NCBI RefSeq assembly: GCF_029889745.1
Contig: NZ_CP123639.1
Span: forward strand, 806,001-870,000
Reading direction: 5' to 3'
DNA: 64,000 nucleotides
DNA from: Ligilactobacillus faecis
GTDB lineage: Bacteria > Bacillota > Bacilli > Lactobacillales > Lactobacillaceae
Shown here: in pieces, positions 7,303 to 15,772 of the stretch
How the letters are laid out: each line of letters starts with the position of its first letter
How positions within the stretch are numbered: position 1 is the stretch's first letter
The notes under the pieces: generated by a model
The model's input: only the letters and a program-made list of their open reading frames with translations
Told to the model about the DNA's origin: nothing
Database searches by the model: none
Position numbers and translations under genes: made by a program

Positions 7303-9080
7303 AAGATCTAAAAAAAGCATGTCGTTATTTTTATAAGTACTTGAGTCCGTATTGGAAGGCGATCGCTGTCATGGTCATTTTGACCTTAGCTGCGACCTTC
7401 TTTCAAGTCATTGCCCCAGTCTATATGGGGAACGCTGTCACCGAACTTGGAAAATATTTGGCACAGTACATGGATCCTAAGACGCGCGCGACTGCTTCGA
7501 TGGCAAGTTTTTATCAAGCTTTGTTCTTGATGGGGGCGTTCTTCTTAGCTAATGCGATCGCACAATACATCTCGTGGATGATCATGTCACGTTTTACATC
7601 GGATGCGACTAATGGGATGCGCAAAAACCTTTTTGCTAAATTGCAACGAATGAAGATCAAATATTTTGATACGCATCAAGATGGTAAGTTATTATCGCTA
7701 TTTACATCAGATATCGATAATATTTTGAATGCTTTGAATAATGCGATCTTTGAATTGATCTCGCAAGGGGCGCTCTTTATCGGTGTGATCATCGTCATGT
7801 TTTCGATCAATGTCAAATTGGCCTTGCTTACGATGGCCTCGACGCCTGTTGTTATTTTGATCGCTCTGATCATCATGAATAAAGCGCGGAAATATTTAGA
7901 CGCACAACAAGATGAGATCTCAAATCTAAATGGTTACGTCAACGAACAGATCAACGGTGAGCAAGTGATCTTGAGTAACGGGCTCCAACAAGAATCGATT
8001 GCTGGCTTTGATAAGCAAAATCAAAAAGTCAAAGAAACGATGTTTCGCGGTCAATTTTACTCAGGGCTTTTGTTCCCATTGATGCAAGGACTTTCGCTTT
8101 TGAATCTTGCGATCGTGATCGTTGGTGGAACTTGGATGGTCGCTGATTCACAGATGAATACAGCCGTCGGTTTGGGATTGATCGTGATGTTTGTGCAATA
8201 TTCGCAAACATATTTCCAACCTTTGACACAGCTGACGTCGATCTATTCGATGATCCAACTAGCTTTAACGGGGGCAAGACGTTTAGCCGAAGTTGAAGAA
8301 CAACCTGAAGAAGATACCGTTCCAAATGGTCAGGTGATGCAGCCAGTCAAAGAAAGAGTTAGTTTAGAAGATGTCCACTTTAGCTATAATAAAGGTAAAG
8401 AGATCTTGCATGGGATCGATCTTAGTGTTGCTAAAGGGCAAATGTTAGCGTTAGTCGGTCCGACCGGTTCAGGGAAAACAACGACGATGAATTTGTTCAA
8501 CCGCTTTTACGATGTCGATTCAGGGGCAGTGAAATTTGACGGGCTCGATGTACGCACTTTGACGTTAGGATCATTGCGCCAACATATCGGGATCGTATTA
8601 CAAGATTCTGTGCTATTTACTGGGACGATCGCCGATAATATCAAATATGGGCGCCCAGATGCAAGTGAAGCTGAGATGATCGAAGCGGCGAAACAAGCAC
8701 AGATCCATGATTTTATCAGCACTTTACCAGCTGGTTATGCGACTCAGATCAGCGAAGAACATGCACTGTTTTCGACTGGACAAAAACAGTTGATCAGTAT
8801 TGCACGGACATTGCTCTCTGATCCAGATTTCTTGATCTTAGATGAGGCGACTTCTAACGTCGATACGGTGACAGAAGAAAAGATCCAAAAAGCGATGGAT
8901 GCCGTATTAGCTGGACGGACGAGCTTTGTGATCGCCCACCGTTTGAAGACGATCATCAATGCAGATGAAATCGCCGTTTTAAAAGACGGTTATGTGATCG
9001 AACAAGGTAGTCATGAAGAATTACTCCAAAAACAAGGCTTCTATTATGAACTTTATACGAACCAAATGGTCTTAGACTAA
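7299..9080 (+). CDS. Heterodimeric ABC multidrug-type exporter, catalytic subunit
   Basis: 593 residues with six membrane spans (about 1-330) and an ATPase domain (about 350-593). Walker A GPTGSGKTT (about 386), Walker B LILDEATS with catalytic Glu (about 511) and switch His in IAHRL (about 544) are intact, but the signature is FSTGQKQ rather than LSGGQ. This complements its neighbour: one nucleotide site of the heterodimer is fully catalytic and the other degenerate. It matches the LmrD/BmrD/TM288 subunits. ATG overlaps the preceding stop, so synthesis is coupled. An HxlR-type regulator lies convergent just downstream and an ArsR-type one divergent upstream. Confidence 0.92.
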   Translation: MKDLKKACRYFYKYLSPYWKAIAVMVILTLAATFFQVIAPVYMGNAVTELGKYLAQYMDPKTRATASMASFYQALFLMGAFFLANAIAQYISWMIMSRFTSDATNGMRKNLFAKLQRMKIKYFDTHQDGKLLSLFTSDIDNILNALNNAIFELISQGALFIGVIIVMFSINVKLALLTMASTPVVILIALIIMNKARKYLDAQQDEISNLNGYVNEQINGEQVILSNGLQQESIAGFDKQNQKVKETMFRGQFYSGLLFPLMQGLSLLNLAIVIVGGTWMVADSQMNTAVGLGLIVMFVQYSQTYFQPLTQLTSIYSMIQLALTGARRLAEVEEQPEEDTVPNGQVMQPVKERVSLEDVHFSYNKGKEILHGIDLSVAKGQMLALVGPTGSGKTTTMNLFNRFYDVDSGAVKFDGLDVRTLTLGSLRQHIGIVLQDSVLFTGTIADNIKYGRPDASEAEMIEAAKQAQIHDFISTLPAGYATQISEEHALFSTGQKQLISIARTLLSDPDFLILDEATSNVDTVTEEKIQKAMDAVLAGRTSFVIAHRLKTIINADEIAVLKDGYVIEQGSHEELLQKQGFYYELYTNQMVLD

Positions 9081-9127
9081 AAAAGAGTCAAGTCGACCCT
9101 AAAAGTGGGTCAACTTGACTCTTTTTG
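9080..9127. terminator. Bidirectional terminator
   Basis: A long stem (AAAAAGAGTCAAGT paired with ACTTGACTCTTTTT, plus GACCC with GGGTC) closes the ABC exporter operon; the opposing HxlR gene ends inside it. Confidence 0.9.
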
Positions 9128-9454
9128 TTTGAGCTCAAGATACATCAGGCCCCAATCTTCAAGGGCACTGAAAAGAGGTCGTAAGCTATCGCCTAAAGGA
9201 CTTAAACGATATTCGACGCGTGGAGGGATGACTGGAAAAACTTCGCGTAAAACTAAGCCATCTTGTTCGAGTTCTTGCAAACTTTGGGTCAGCATCTTTT
9301 GACTGACGCCTGCGACGCTTTGTTTGAGTTTACTATAACGTTTAGTGCCTTTGAGCAGATCACGGACGATCAAGAGTTTCCATTTGCTCGATAAAAGGTT
9401 GACCGTTGTTGCGACAGGGCAACTGCCGGCTTGTGGTAAAGGACGATTTGTCAA
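9110..9454 (-). CDS. HxlR-family transcriptional regulator
   Basis: About 114 residues from a TTG at 9454, the usual HxlR length. Visible family traits: a conserved Cys near the N-terminus in SCPVATTVNLLSSKWKLLIV, then RYSKLKQSVAGVSQKMLTQS (recognition helix), LEQDGLVLREVFP and RVEYRLSPLGDSL (wing). The frame stays open back to 9535, but that extension (27 residues, start GTG/ATG-like) matches nothing in the family, whereas GAGAGTG lies before the TTG. HxlR proteins often sense reactive electrophiles through that Cys and control neighbouring detoxification genes. Its target may be the adjacent ABC exporter or importer genes. Confidence 0.8.
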   Translation of the reverse strand: MTNRPLPQAGSCPVATTVNLLSSKWKLLIVRDLLKGTKRYSKLKQSVAGVSQKMLTQSLQELEQDGLVLREVFPVIPPRVEYRLSPLGDSLRPLFSALEDWGLMYLELKQKESS

Positions 9455-9613
9455 TTTTAACACTCTCTTTTCGAGACTATAAAACTTTATGTTAGAGACC
9501 AGCTTGATCATGCTAGAGGTATCACAGCCAGACAAGCATATTGATTGTCTTTTTTGTAGATGTCAGGCAAACTATGGTAAAGTTCTTACTTATTCAAAAT
9601 GTAGGTGGTCATA

Positions 9614-10540
9614 ATGATAGAGTATCGAAATGTTGGGATGGTCTATGGTCAAAATGAGATCTTGACGCAGATCGATCTGACGATCAAAGATGGTGAATTT
9701 TTTGTGTTGGTCGGCCCAAGTGGGAGCGGGAAGACGACGCTTTTACGCATGTTAAATCGACTTACAGTCCCAACAAGGGGCGATATTTATTTAGATGGAA
9801 CCAAGATCAAAGATCATGATATACAAAAATTACGTTTGAGCATGGGCTATGTTTTACAAGAAAGTAGCTTGTTTCCCAATTTGACGTTAGAAGATAATAT
9901 TGCACTCCAACTCGAACAGCTAGGCGTTGCTAAGGTCAAACGGCGCAAGCGCGCCCAAGAATTGCTCGAGCTCGTCGAATTACCGGCATCTAAGTATGCC
10001 AAACGCTACCCAAAAGATATCTCGGGCGGACAAAAACAGCGAGTAGCTTTAGTCCGTGCCTTAGCGGCTGATCCGAAGCTGATCTTGATGGATGAATCTT
10101 TTAGTGCCCTTGATCCAGTTTTACGCCAACAGATGCAGACATTGATCTTAAAGTTGTGGCAAAAATTCAAGATGACCGTCGTTTTTGTCACCCATGATAT
10201 GCAAGAAGCCTTGCGTTTAGGGCAGCGGATCGCGGTTTTAAATGAAGGTCAGCTCAAACAAGTTGGAACGCCACATGAGCTCTTGACTGCACCAGCTGAT
10301 CGTTTCGTCAAAGAATTTTTCAGTCAAAGCCCCAAAAATTCTTTGATGTTAAAAGAGCTGATCGCTTCTTTAAGTCTAGCTCCTAAACCTTATGATGAGA
10401 AATGTCCAGAACTTACAGCGGTCGTTGAAGTGCTCAGTTACTTGCGCAAACAGCCAAGTTTAGATTTCAATTACCACGAAGCCACGTACACTTTGACGCT
10501 AGATCAGCTGCTTCAGTATCTTGAAAGTGCAGGTATTTAA
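9614..10540 (+). CDS. ATP-binding subunit of an EgtU/OpuC-type importer
   Basis: 308 residues. Walker A GPSGSGKTT (about 34), Q loop in YVLQESSLFP, signature SGGQKQR (about 136), Walker B LILMDESFSALD (about 156) and switch His in VTHDMQEALRLG (about 192) place it with ATPases of the quaternary-amine uptake family. The paired CBS domains that regulate osmotic OpuCA proteins are missing; the C-terminal about 70 residues form an unrelated short tail. ATG 9614 follows AGGTGG by five bases. It lies two bases from the fused permease gene. Uptake of a betaine-like trimethylated compound such as ergothioneine is suggested, with osmotic control unlikely because CBS is absent. Confidence 0.85.
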   Translation: MIEYRNVGMVYGQNEILTQIDLTIKDGEFFVLVGPSGSGKTTLLRMLNRLTVPTRGDIYLDGTKIKDHDIQKLRLSMGYVLQESSLFPNLTLEDNIALQLEQLGVAKVKRRKRAQELLELVELPASKYAKRYPKDISGGQKQRVALVRALAADPKLILMDESFSALDPVLRQQMQTLILKLWQKFKMTVVFVTHDMQEALRLGQRIAVLNEGQLKQVGTPHELLTAPADRFVKEFFSQSPKNSLMLKELIASLSLAPKPYDEKCPELTAVVEVLSYLRKQPSLDFNYHEATYTLTLDQLLQYLESAGI

Positions 10541-10542
10541 AG

Positions 10543-12081
10543 ATGACAAAATTGATCGAGACGCTCGTGACGCAAAAAAGTGAGATCTTGAGTGCTCTAG
10601 CTGAACATATCACTTTATCGTTTTTAGCTTTAATTTGTGCGTTAGTGATCGCTTTGCCACTTGCGATCTGGTTTAGAGATAAGCCTTTTTTAGGCGAAGC
10701 GATGCTCCAACTAGCTGGGATGATCCAAACGATCCCCAGTTTAGCTTTGTTAGGTCTTTTGATCCCACTTGTAGGGATCGGACCAGTTCCAGCGGTGATC
10801 GCTTTGACGTTATATGCGATCATGCCGATCTATCAAAATACGTATACGGGTCTGAAAAATATCGATCCTAACCTAAGTGAAGCCGCCGACGCTTTTGGAC
10901 TTTCAAAAAGAAAAAAATTGCAACGGCTTGAGTTACCGTTAGCTTTGCCGCTGATCTTTTCAGGGATCCGGATCGCCCTTGTTTTAGTGATCGGAACGGC
11001 GACTTTAGCAGCCTTTATCGGTGCTGGGGGCTTAGGCACGTATATCATGCTTGGGATCCAGCAAAATAATAATACATATCTTTTGATCGGTGGGATCCTT
11101 TCAGCTGCGTTAGCCTTTAGCTTTAGCTTTGGTCTAAAATATATCGGACAAACTAAAAAAAGGATCCTCATAACGTTAGGACTACTAGCGACCTGTTTAG
11201 TAGGGCTAGCAGGCTATCAAACTTATGAAGCTGTGCGAGAAAAGCCAGTTAAGGTCGTGATCGCAGGCAAATTAGGTAGTGAACCGGAGATCTTGATGAA
11301 TATGTATCGTGATCTGATCAAACAAGATGATCCTAACGCTAAAGTCAGCTTAAAACCAAATTTTGGTGGGACGACTTTTTTGTTTCAAGCTTTACAAAAA
11401 GATCAGATCGATATTTATCCTGAATTTACAGGCACAGTCTTAGAAGCTTTAGTCAAATTGGATCAAAAGACCCCAAGTGATCCAAACAAAACGTATACTT
11501 TAGCTAAAGAGGCGTTAGCTGCTAAATATCAATTGCGTTATTTAAGACCGATGGCGTATCAAAATGGCTATGACCTAGCAGTCACTAAGGAATTTTCTAA
11601 ACGCTATAATGTTACGAAATTAAGTGATCTAGCGCGGGTCAATGCTTTTGTCAAAGCTGGCTTTGATCCAGATTTTTCGAACCAAGAAGATGGCTATTTA
11701 GGTTTGAAAAAGGTGTATGGCCTTGATTTTGGGAAGATCTCAGTCATGGAACCAGCGTTGCGGTATCAAGCGATCGCTAACCATAAAGTCAATTTAGTCG
11801 ATGGTTACACAACTGATCCCCAGATCAAGCAATATGATCTGGTCGTTTTAGAAGATGACCGCCATTTTTTCCCACCATATCAAGGTGCGCCGTTGATGAC
11901 AGAAAAATTTGCCAAAGAAAATCCGCAGATCGTAGCAAGTTTAGAAAAGTTAAGTGGTCAGATCAGTGCTTCAGAGATGCAAGCGTTAAATTATCAAGTC
12001 ACAGTCAAGCATCGCAAAGCAAGTACCGTCGCACGCGAGTATTTATTAAAAAAAGGACTCTTGCAAGCTAAAGATAAATAA
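10543..12081 (+). CDS. Permease-substrate-binding fusion of an EgtUBC/OpuC-type importer
   Basis: 512 residues. The first about 215 form a five- to six-span permease with the conserved cytosolic loop (EAADAFGLSKRKKLQRLELP) and AFIGAGGLGTYI. After another span (about 210-230) comes an extracellular binding domain of the OsmF/ProX fold (about 235-512: VVIAGKLGSEPEILMNMYRDLI, FGGTTFLFQAL, YPEFTGTVLEAL, VNLVDGYTTDPQI). This single-chain layout is known from EgtUBC, the ergothioneine importer of Streptococcus pneumoniae, and from choline or betaine systems. Which ligand is bound cannot be read reliably here. It is the last gene before a hairpin element at 12082. Confidence 0.85.
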   Translation: MTKLIETLVTQKSEILSALAEHITLSFLALICALVIALPLAIWFRDKPFLGEAMLQLAGMIQTIPSLALLGLLIPLVGIGPVPAVIALTLYAIMPIYQNTYTGLKNIDPNLSEAADAFGLSKRKKLQRLELPLALPLIFSGIRIALVLVIGTATLAAFIGAGGLGTYIMLGIQQNNNTYLLIGGILSAALAFSFSFGLKYIGQTKKRILITLGLLATCLVGLAGYQTYEAVREKPVKVVIAGKLGSEPEILMNMYRDLIKQDDPNAKVSLKPNFGGTTFLFQALQKDQIDIYPEFTGTVLEALVKLDQKTPSDPNKTYTLAKEALAAKYQLRYLRPMAYQNGYDLAVTKEFSKRYNVTKLSDLARVNAFVKAGFDPDFSNQEDGYLGLKKVYGLDFGKISVMEPALRYQAIANHKVNLVDGYTTDPQIKQYDLVVLEDDRHFFPPYQGAPLMTEKFAKENPQIVASLEKLSGQISASEMQALNYQVTVKHRKASTVAREYLLKKGLLQAKDK

Positions 12082-12216
12082 AAGAAGCTGTGACATAAGT
12101 AAAAAGACATCTTCAAATTCCGACGTTTGGAATTTTGAAGATGTCTTTCTTTATTCTGAAAATACTAGTTTTTATTAATGTAGATAATATGAAAAACTAC
12201 TTATATCACAGACTCT
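12082..12216. repeat. Nested inverted-repeat element (MITE-like) between convergent genes
   Basis: The whole gap between two convergent genes is palindromic at two levels. Outer arms: AAAGAAGCTGTGACATAAGT near 12082-12101 pairs with its imperfect complement at 12198-12216 (CTGTGA.ATAAGTA conserved). Inner arms: GACATCTTCAAATTCC (about 12107) pairs almost perfectly with GGAATTTTGAAGATGTC. The size (about 135 bases), terminal repeats and absence of an open frame resemble a miniature inverted-repeat element. It also serves as a two-way terminator. No coding potential seen. Confidence 0.6.
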
Positions 12217-13572
12217 TTATTGCGCACGTTTTTGGCTACGCACTAAGTACCAAATGATCCCGATAAAGAAACCGAGGAGACTAAAGCAGATCCAGCCAAA
12301 ACCTAATTCAAAGAAAGGAAAATTGCGCGAAGCAAAACGTAACATACTTTGAACAAATGAAGTCTGCTTGAGCCCAGCTGGCAGAGCATTGACAAGATCA
12401 AAAAGTGCTGGGATCAAAGTAAAGAGCGTCGTTGTTTGGTAAACGAGCGAACTTTTTTGGAAAAGCGGTGAGGTGATCCCTAGTAGGATCAAAGTGATCG
12501 CAAGGGGATAGAGAAACATCAAAACTGGTAAAGACCAAGAAATGATCGTATCTAAGCCTAAGTTTGCGATCGTAAACGAAAGCAAACAGTTCAAAGCTAA
12601 CATTTGTTTATAAGAGATCTTTTCAAAGCGCTGATGGAAAGTTTGCGAACTTGCGATCACAAGTCCCATCGAAGTCGAAAGGCATGTGACTGTCGTCAAA
12701 GTTGCTAAGAGAGCATCACCGAAGACGCCTAGATAGTGGTGAGCGATCTGTGTCAAAGTGATACCGCCGTTTTCAGCTAAGCCAAAAGTCGAAACGCTTT
12801 GAGCCCCTAATAAGATCAAGGCGATGTAGATCACGCCGATCGACAAGATCCCAAGTGAACCGCCTTTAGCTGTAGCCAGCGAAATTTCTTTTTGCTCGGT
12901 GACGCCCAGTTGTTTGACGGCAGTGATCACGGTGATCCCAAAGGCTAAAGAAGCTAAGGCATCCATCGTGTTATAACCTTGGAGCAAACCAGAAGAAAGT
13001 GCGTTAGTTGCATATTCTAAGGTGATCGGAGCGTTTTTAGCTAAGGCAAGTGGTGAACTAAATGCTAGTAAAAAGATCACAAATAACATGAGCAAAAAGA
13101 CCGGATTCAAAACTTTCGCGATCAAAACAGTGATCTTACTTTCTTTACTAGAAAGATAATAAACAAGTAAAAAGAAGAGTGCAGAGTAGAGCAAAAGCCC
13201 ACCAGTGTGCCATGTTTTAGGTAAATAAGGATCAAAGCCGATCGTAAATGGGACCGTTGCAGTTCTAGGAGTGGCAAAAAAAGGTCCGATCGTAGCGTAG
13301 ATCAAGATCATAAAACTTAGTGCATAATGGTGTCCGATCGGACGAGCTAAGTCATAGATCCCTTGCGAAGAAGTGATACTGATCGCCAACAGCCCTAAGA
13401 CTGGGAGCAAAACACCTGAGGTCAAAAAGCCAAGAGCCGCTTGCCACCAATTAGCCCCTGCTAATTGACCTAAATGCACGGGAAAGATCAAATTTCCGGC
13501 CCCAAAGAGCATCCCAAAGATCAAAGAACCGATCACGATATAATTTTTATAAGTCAAACGATTATTTTCCAT
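12217..13572 (-). CDS. brnQ: Branched-chain amino acid transporter BrnQ (LIV-II)
   Basis: 451 residues with twelve hydrophobic segments. The N-terminus carries the family pattern YIVIGSLIFGMLFGAGNLIFP, and later segments such as ALASLAFGITVITAVKQLG match sodium- or proton-coupled LIVCS symporters that take up Leu, Ile and Val. The length fits the family. It starts at an ATG at 13572 and is divergent from the P-type ATPase gene; a region of about 190 bases holds both promoters. No T-box structure was evident upstream. It is a single-gene unit ending in the palindromic element. Confidence 0.93.
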   Translation of the reverse strand: MENNRLTYKNYIVIGSLIFGMLFGAGNLIFPVHLGQLAGANWWQAALGFLTSGVLLPVLGLLAISITSSQGIYDLARPIGHHYALSFMILIYATIGPFFATPRTATVPFTIGFDPYLPKTWHTGGLLLYSALFFLLVYYLSSKESKITVLIAKVLNPVFLLMLFVIFLLAFSSPLALAKNAPITLEYATNALSSGLLQGYNTMDALASLAFGITVITAVKQLGVTEQKEISLATAKGGSLGILSIGVIYIALILLGAQSVSTFGLAENGGITLTQIAHHYLGVFGDALLATLTTVTCLSTSMGLVIASSQTFHQRFEKISYKQMLALNCLLSFTIANLGLDTIISWSLPVLMFLYPLAITLILLGITSPLFQKSSLVYQTTTLFTLIPALFDLVNALPAGLKQTSFVQSMLRFASRNFPFFELGFGWICFSLLGFFIGIIWYLVRSQKRAQ

Positions 13573-13679
13573 GATTTCAATAAATAAAGCTAAAGATTCC
13601 TTTCTGCTATTATGTAAAATGCTATAAATTTTAAGCTACATTACTTGAAACATAAAGTCAACTTTTGAAGTACCTAGCC

Positions 13680-13737
13680 TTGTCAGAAAATGTGCAGTGT
13701 GCTACACTTTAATTGAAGATATGAACATATATTCATA
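13680..13737 (+). promoter_or_regulatory. Promoter of the metal ATPase gene with ArsR/SmtB-type operator
   Basis: TTGTCA (13680-13685), 17 bases, then TACACT (13703-13708) with a TG two bases before it give an extended -10 promoter. Just downstream lies TATGAA-N6-TTCATA (13720-13737), which contains the TGAA-N6-TTCA core bound by SmtB, CzrA and CadC repressors. A second small palindrome, AGTGT-GCT-ACACT, overlaps the -10 box. Metal-dependent derepression by an ArsR-type protein, perhaps that of 5098-5409, is inferred. Confidence 0.7.
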
Positions 13738-13763
13738 AGTGTAGAATGAAAGAAGTGAGAACC

Positions 13764-15629
13764 ATGAGATTTAAGGAATTATTAGTAACAGATAAACAAA
13801 AAACTTTTCAGATCGGAAGTACGCTAGTTTTATTTTTAGGAGCTTATTTACCTTTTTTTGGAGCTACAGCTAAATTTTGGCTTTATTTGTTAGCCTATCT
13901 GATCATTGGACTTCCTGTCATCAAAGAAGCGTTAGTGCATCTTTTTCAAGGAAAGTGGTTTGATGAGAATTTTTTGATGACGATCGCGACTTTAGGAGCA
14001 TTTGGCGTCAAACAATATCCAGAAGCCGTAGCTGTGATGCTCTTTTATGCGATCGGAGATCTCTTTGAAGAAGTTGCAGTCGCGCGTTCAAAGCGTTCGA
14101 TCACAGACTTGTTAGATATTCGTCCTGAATATGCACAAATAAAAATGGCTACTGGAGAACTCAAGCGTGTGACCCCAAAAGAAGTTAAAGTAGGCGCAAC
14201 GATCGTTGTCAAAACAGGTGAAAAGATCCCGTTAGATGGGATCGTCACTAACGGTAGTTCATATGTCGATACGGCAGCTTTGACAGGTGAAAGTGAGCCT
14301 CGAGCGGTTTTGAGTGGTAGTGAAGTTTTAAGTGGGATGATCGTCAAAAATGGTGTCCTTGAGATCAAAGTGACCAAAGAATACGGCGCTTCAACGATCG
14401 CCAAGATCTTAGAGCTTGTTGAAAATGCCAGTCAAAAGAAAGCACCAACTGAAAAATTTATCACGCGCTTTGCCAAGATCTATACACCTGTTGTTGTCTG
14501 TTTAGCGGTCTTATTGGCGACGATCGCCCCGCTTTTTTTTGGTCGACCATTTGAACCTTGGTTTTATCGTGCTTTGATCTTTTTAGTGATCTCCTGTCCT
14601 TGTGCGTTAGTGATCTCGATCCCCTTAGGCTTTTTTGCCGGGATCGGGGCAGCTTCGAGACAAGGTGTCTTAGTTAAGGGTAGTGATTATTTAGAACGTT
14701 TGACAAAGATCAAAACGTTTGTCTTCGATAAGACCGGGACTTTGACGACAGGTGAATTCAAAGTCGCCCAAGTTGTTCCTGCTGAAAAAGTCACGCCAGA
14801 AGAATTAGTGCGCTTAGCTGCGATCGCAGAGCAACACTCACCGCATCCGCTCGCGCGTTCGATCGTTTCGAAAAATGGTCAAAGTCAACTTCCAGCAGTT
14901 GAAGCGTTAGATGAACAAGTCGGCGCAGGTGTTAAAGCGACTTATTTAGGAAAAGAGCTCTTAGTTGGAAATGCTAAGCTCTTAAAAACTCATGGCTTCC
15001 AGCCGTTAGTCGGTGATGTGAAAACAGTCGGTAGTATCGTACATGTTGCTTATGCTGGGCAAGTCAAAGGTTATCTCGTGATAACAGATACCCTTAAGAA
15101 GACGGCTAAAAAAACGATCGCCCAACTGAAAGCTAAAGAACTGACCCCAGTGATGTTGACTGGCGATCGTCAAAAAAGTGCCCAAAGTGTTGCTAAAGAG
15201 TTAGGGATCGCGCAGTTTAAAGCTGAGCTCTTGCCACAAGATAAGTTGATAGCTGTCCAAAAGCTCCAGCAAAAAAACGGACACCAAGTGGCCTTTGTCG
15301 GCGATGGACTCAATGATACACCAGTCTTGAGTCAAGCCGATGTTGGGATCGCGATGGGAGCATTAGGCTCGGATGCAGCTGTCGAAGCAGCCGATGTCGT
15401 TTTGATGAAAGATGATCCGCAAGCGATCTTAAAAGCTTTAGCCGTTGCCAAACGGACCCAAAAGATCGTTTGGCAAAATATCATTTTGGCTCTTGGGATC
15501 AAAACGCTCTTTTTGATCTTAGGTGCGTTTGGTGATGTGACGATGTGGGAAGCTGTCTTTGCTGATGTCGGGGTGACAGTGTTAGCCGTTTTAAATGCCT
15601 TGCGGATCATGTATCCATTGAAAAAATAA
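13764..15629 (+). CDS. P1B-type Zn2+/Cd2+/Pb2+-exporting ATPase (CadA/ZntA group)
   Basis: 621 residues. Motifs: TGES (actuator), CPC in SCPCALVISIP (about 277, membrane metal site), DKTGTLTTG (phosphorylation Asp, about 321), HP in HSPHPLA (about 359), GDGLNDTPVL (about 512), and in the last spans KTLFLILG plus ADVGVTVLAV. The Lys/Asp pair of those spans marks the Zn/Cd/Pb group (P1B-2) rather than copper pumps. There is no N-terminal metal-binding domain; the protein begins directly at the first spans, so it is shorter than classical CadA. ATG 13764 has AAGTGAG upstream; ATG 13746 lacks a ribosome site. Confidence 0.9.
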   Translation: MRFKELLVTDKQKTFQIGSTLVLFLGAYLPFFGATAKFWLYLLAYLIIGLPVIKEALVHLFQGKWFDENFLMTIATLGAFGVKQYPEAVAVMLFYAIGDLFEEVAVARSKRSITDLLDIRPEYAQIKMATGELKRVTPKEVKVGATIVVKTGEKIPLDGIVTNGSSYVDTAALTGESEPRAVLSGSEVLSGMIVKNGVLEIKVTKEYGASTIAKILELVENASQKKAPTEKFITRFAKIYTPVVVCLAVLLATIAPLFFGRPFEPWFYRALIFLVISCPCALVISIPLGFFAGIGAASRQGVLVKGSDYLERLTKIKTFVFDKTGTLTTGEFKVAQVVPAEKVTPEELVRLAAIAEQHSPHPLARSIVSKNGQSQLPAVEALDEQVGAGVKATYLGKELLVGNAKLLKTHGFQPLVGDVKTVGSIVHVAYAGQVKGYLVITDTLKKTAKKTIAQLKAKELTPVMLTGDRQKSAQSVAKELGIAQFKAELLPQDKLIAVQKLQQKNGHQVAFVGDGLNDTPVLSQADVGIAMGALGSDAAVEAADVVLMKDDPQAILKALAVAKRTQKIVWQNIILALGIKTLFLILGAFGDVTMWEAVFADVGVTVLAVLNALRIMYPLKK

Positions 15630-15631
15630 CT

Positions 15632-15664
15632 AAAACGTCTGCTTGGCAAGGCAGGCGTTTTTTT
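15632..15664 (+). terminator. Rho-independent terminator
   Basis: AAAACGTCTGC pairs with GCAGGCGTTTT (one wobble), followed by T residues. It ends the metal ATPase gene. Confidence 0.85.
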
Positions 15665-15701
15665 GCAGGTATTTCCAAGGAAATAGGGCTAGTATTTGAG
15701 C

Positions 15702-15753
15702 TTGCAAGATAAGCTGTTTGCGGTATATACTCATATGTATGCAAACGTTTTAA
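15702..15753 (+). promoter_or_regulatory. malR promoter with cre/LacI-type operator
   Basis: TTGCAA (15702-15707), 18 bases, TATACT (15726-15731). The 15-mer ATGCAAACGTTTTAA (15739-15753), beginning near the transcription start, fits the cre consensus with one mismatch and also resembles MalR sites. Autoregulation or CcpA repression is inferred. Confidence 0.7.
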
Positions 15754-15772
15754 TAGAAAGTGTGGTGGCCAA

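Noticed and set aside
9455..9535. N-terminal extension of the HxlR-type gene
   Set aside because: The extra 27 residues match no HxlR protein, and a ribosome site lies before the internal TTG.
13680..13737. CopY (copper) operator before the P-type ATPase
   Set aside because: The TACANNTGTA consensus is absent, and the pump's last spans match the Zn/Cd group, not copper pumps.
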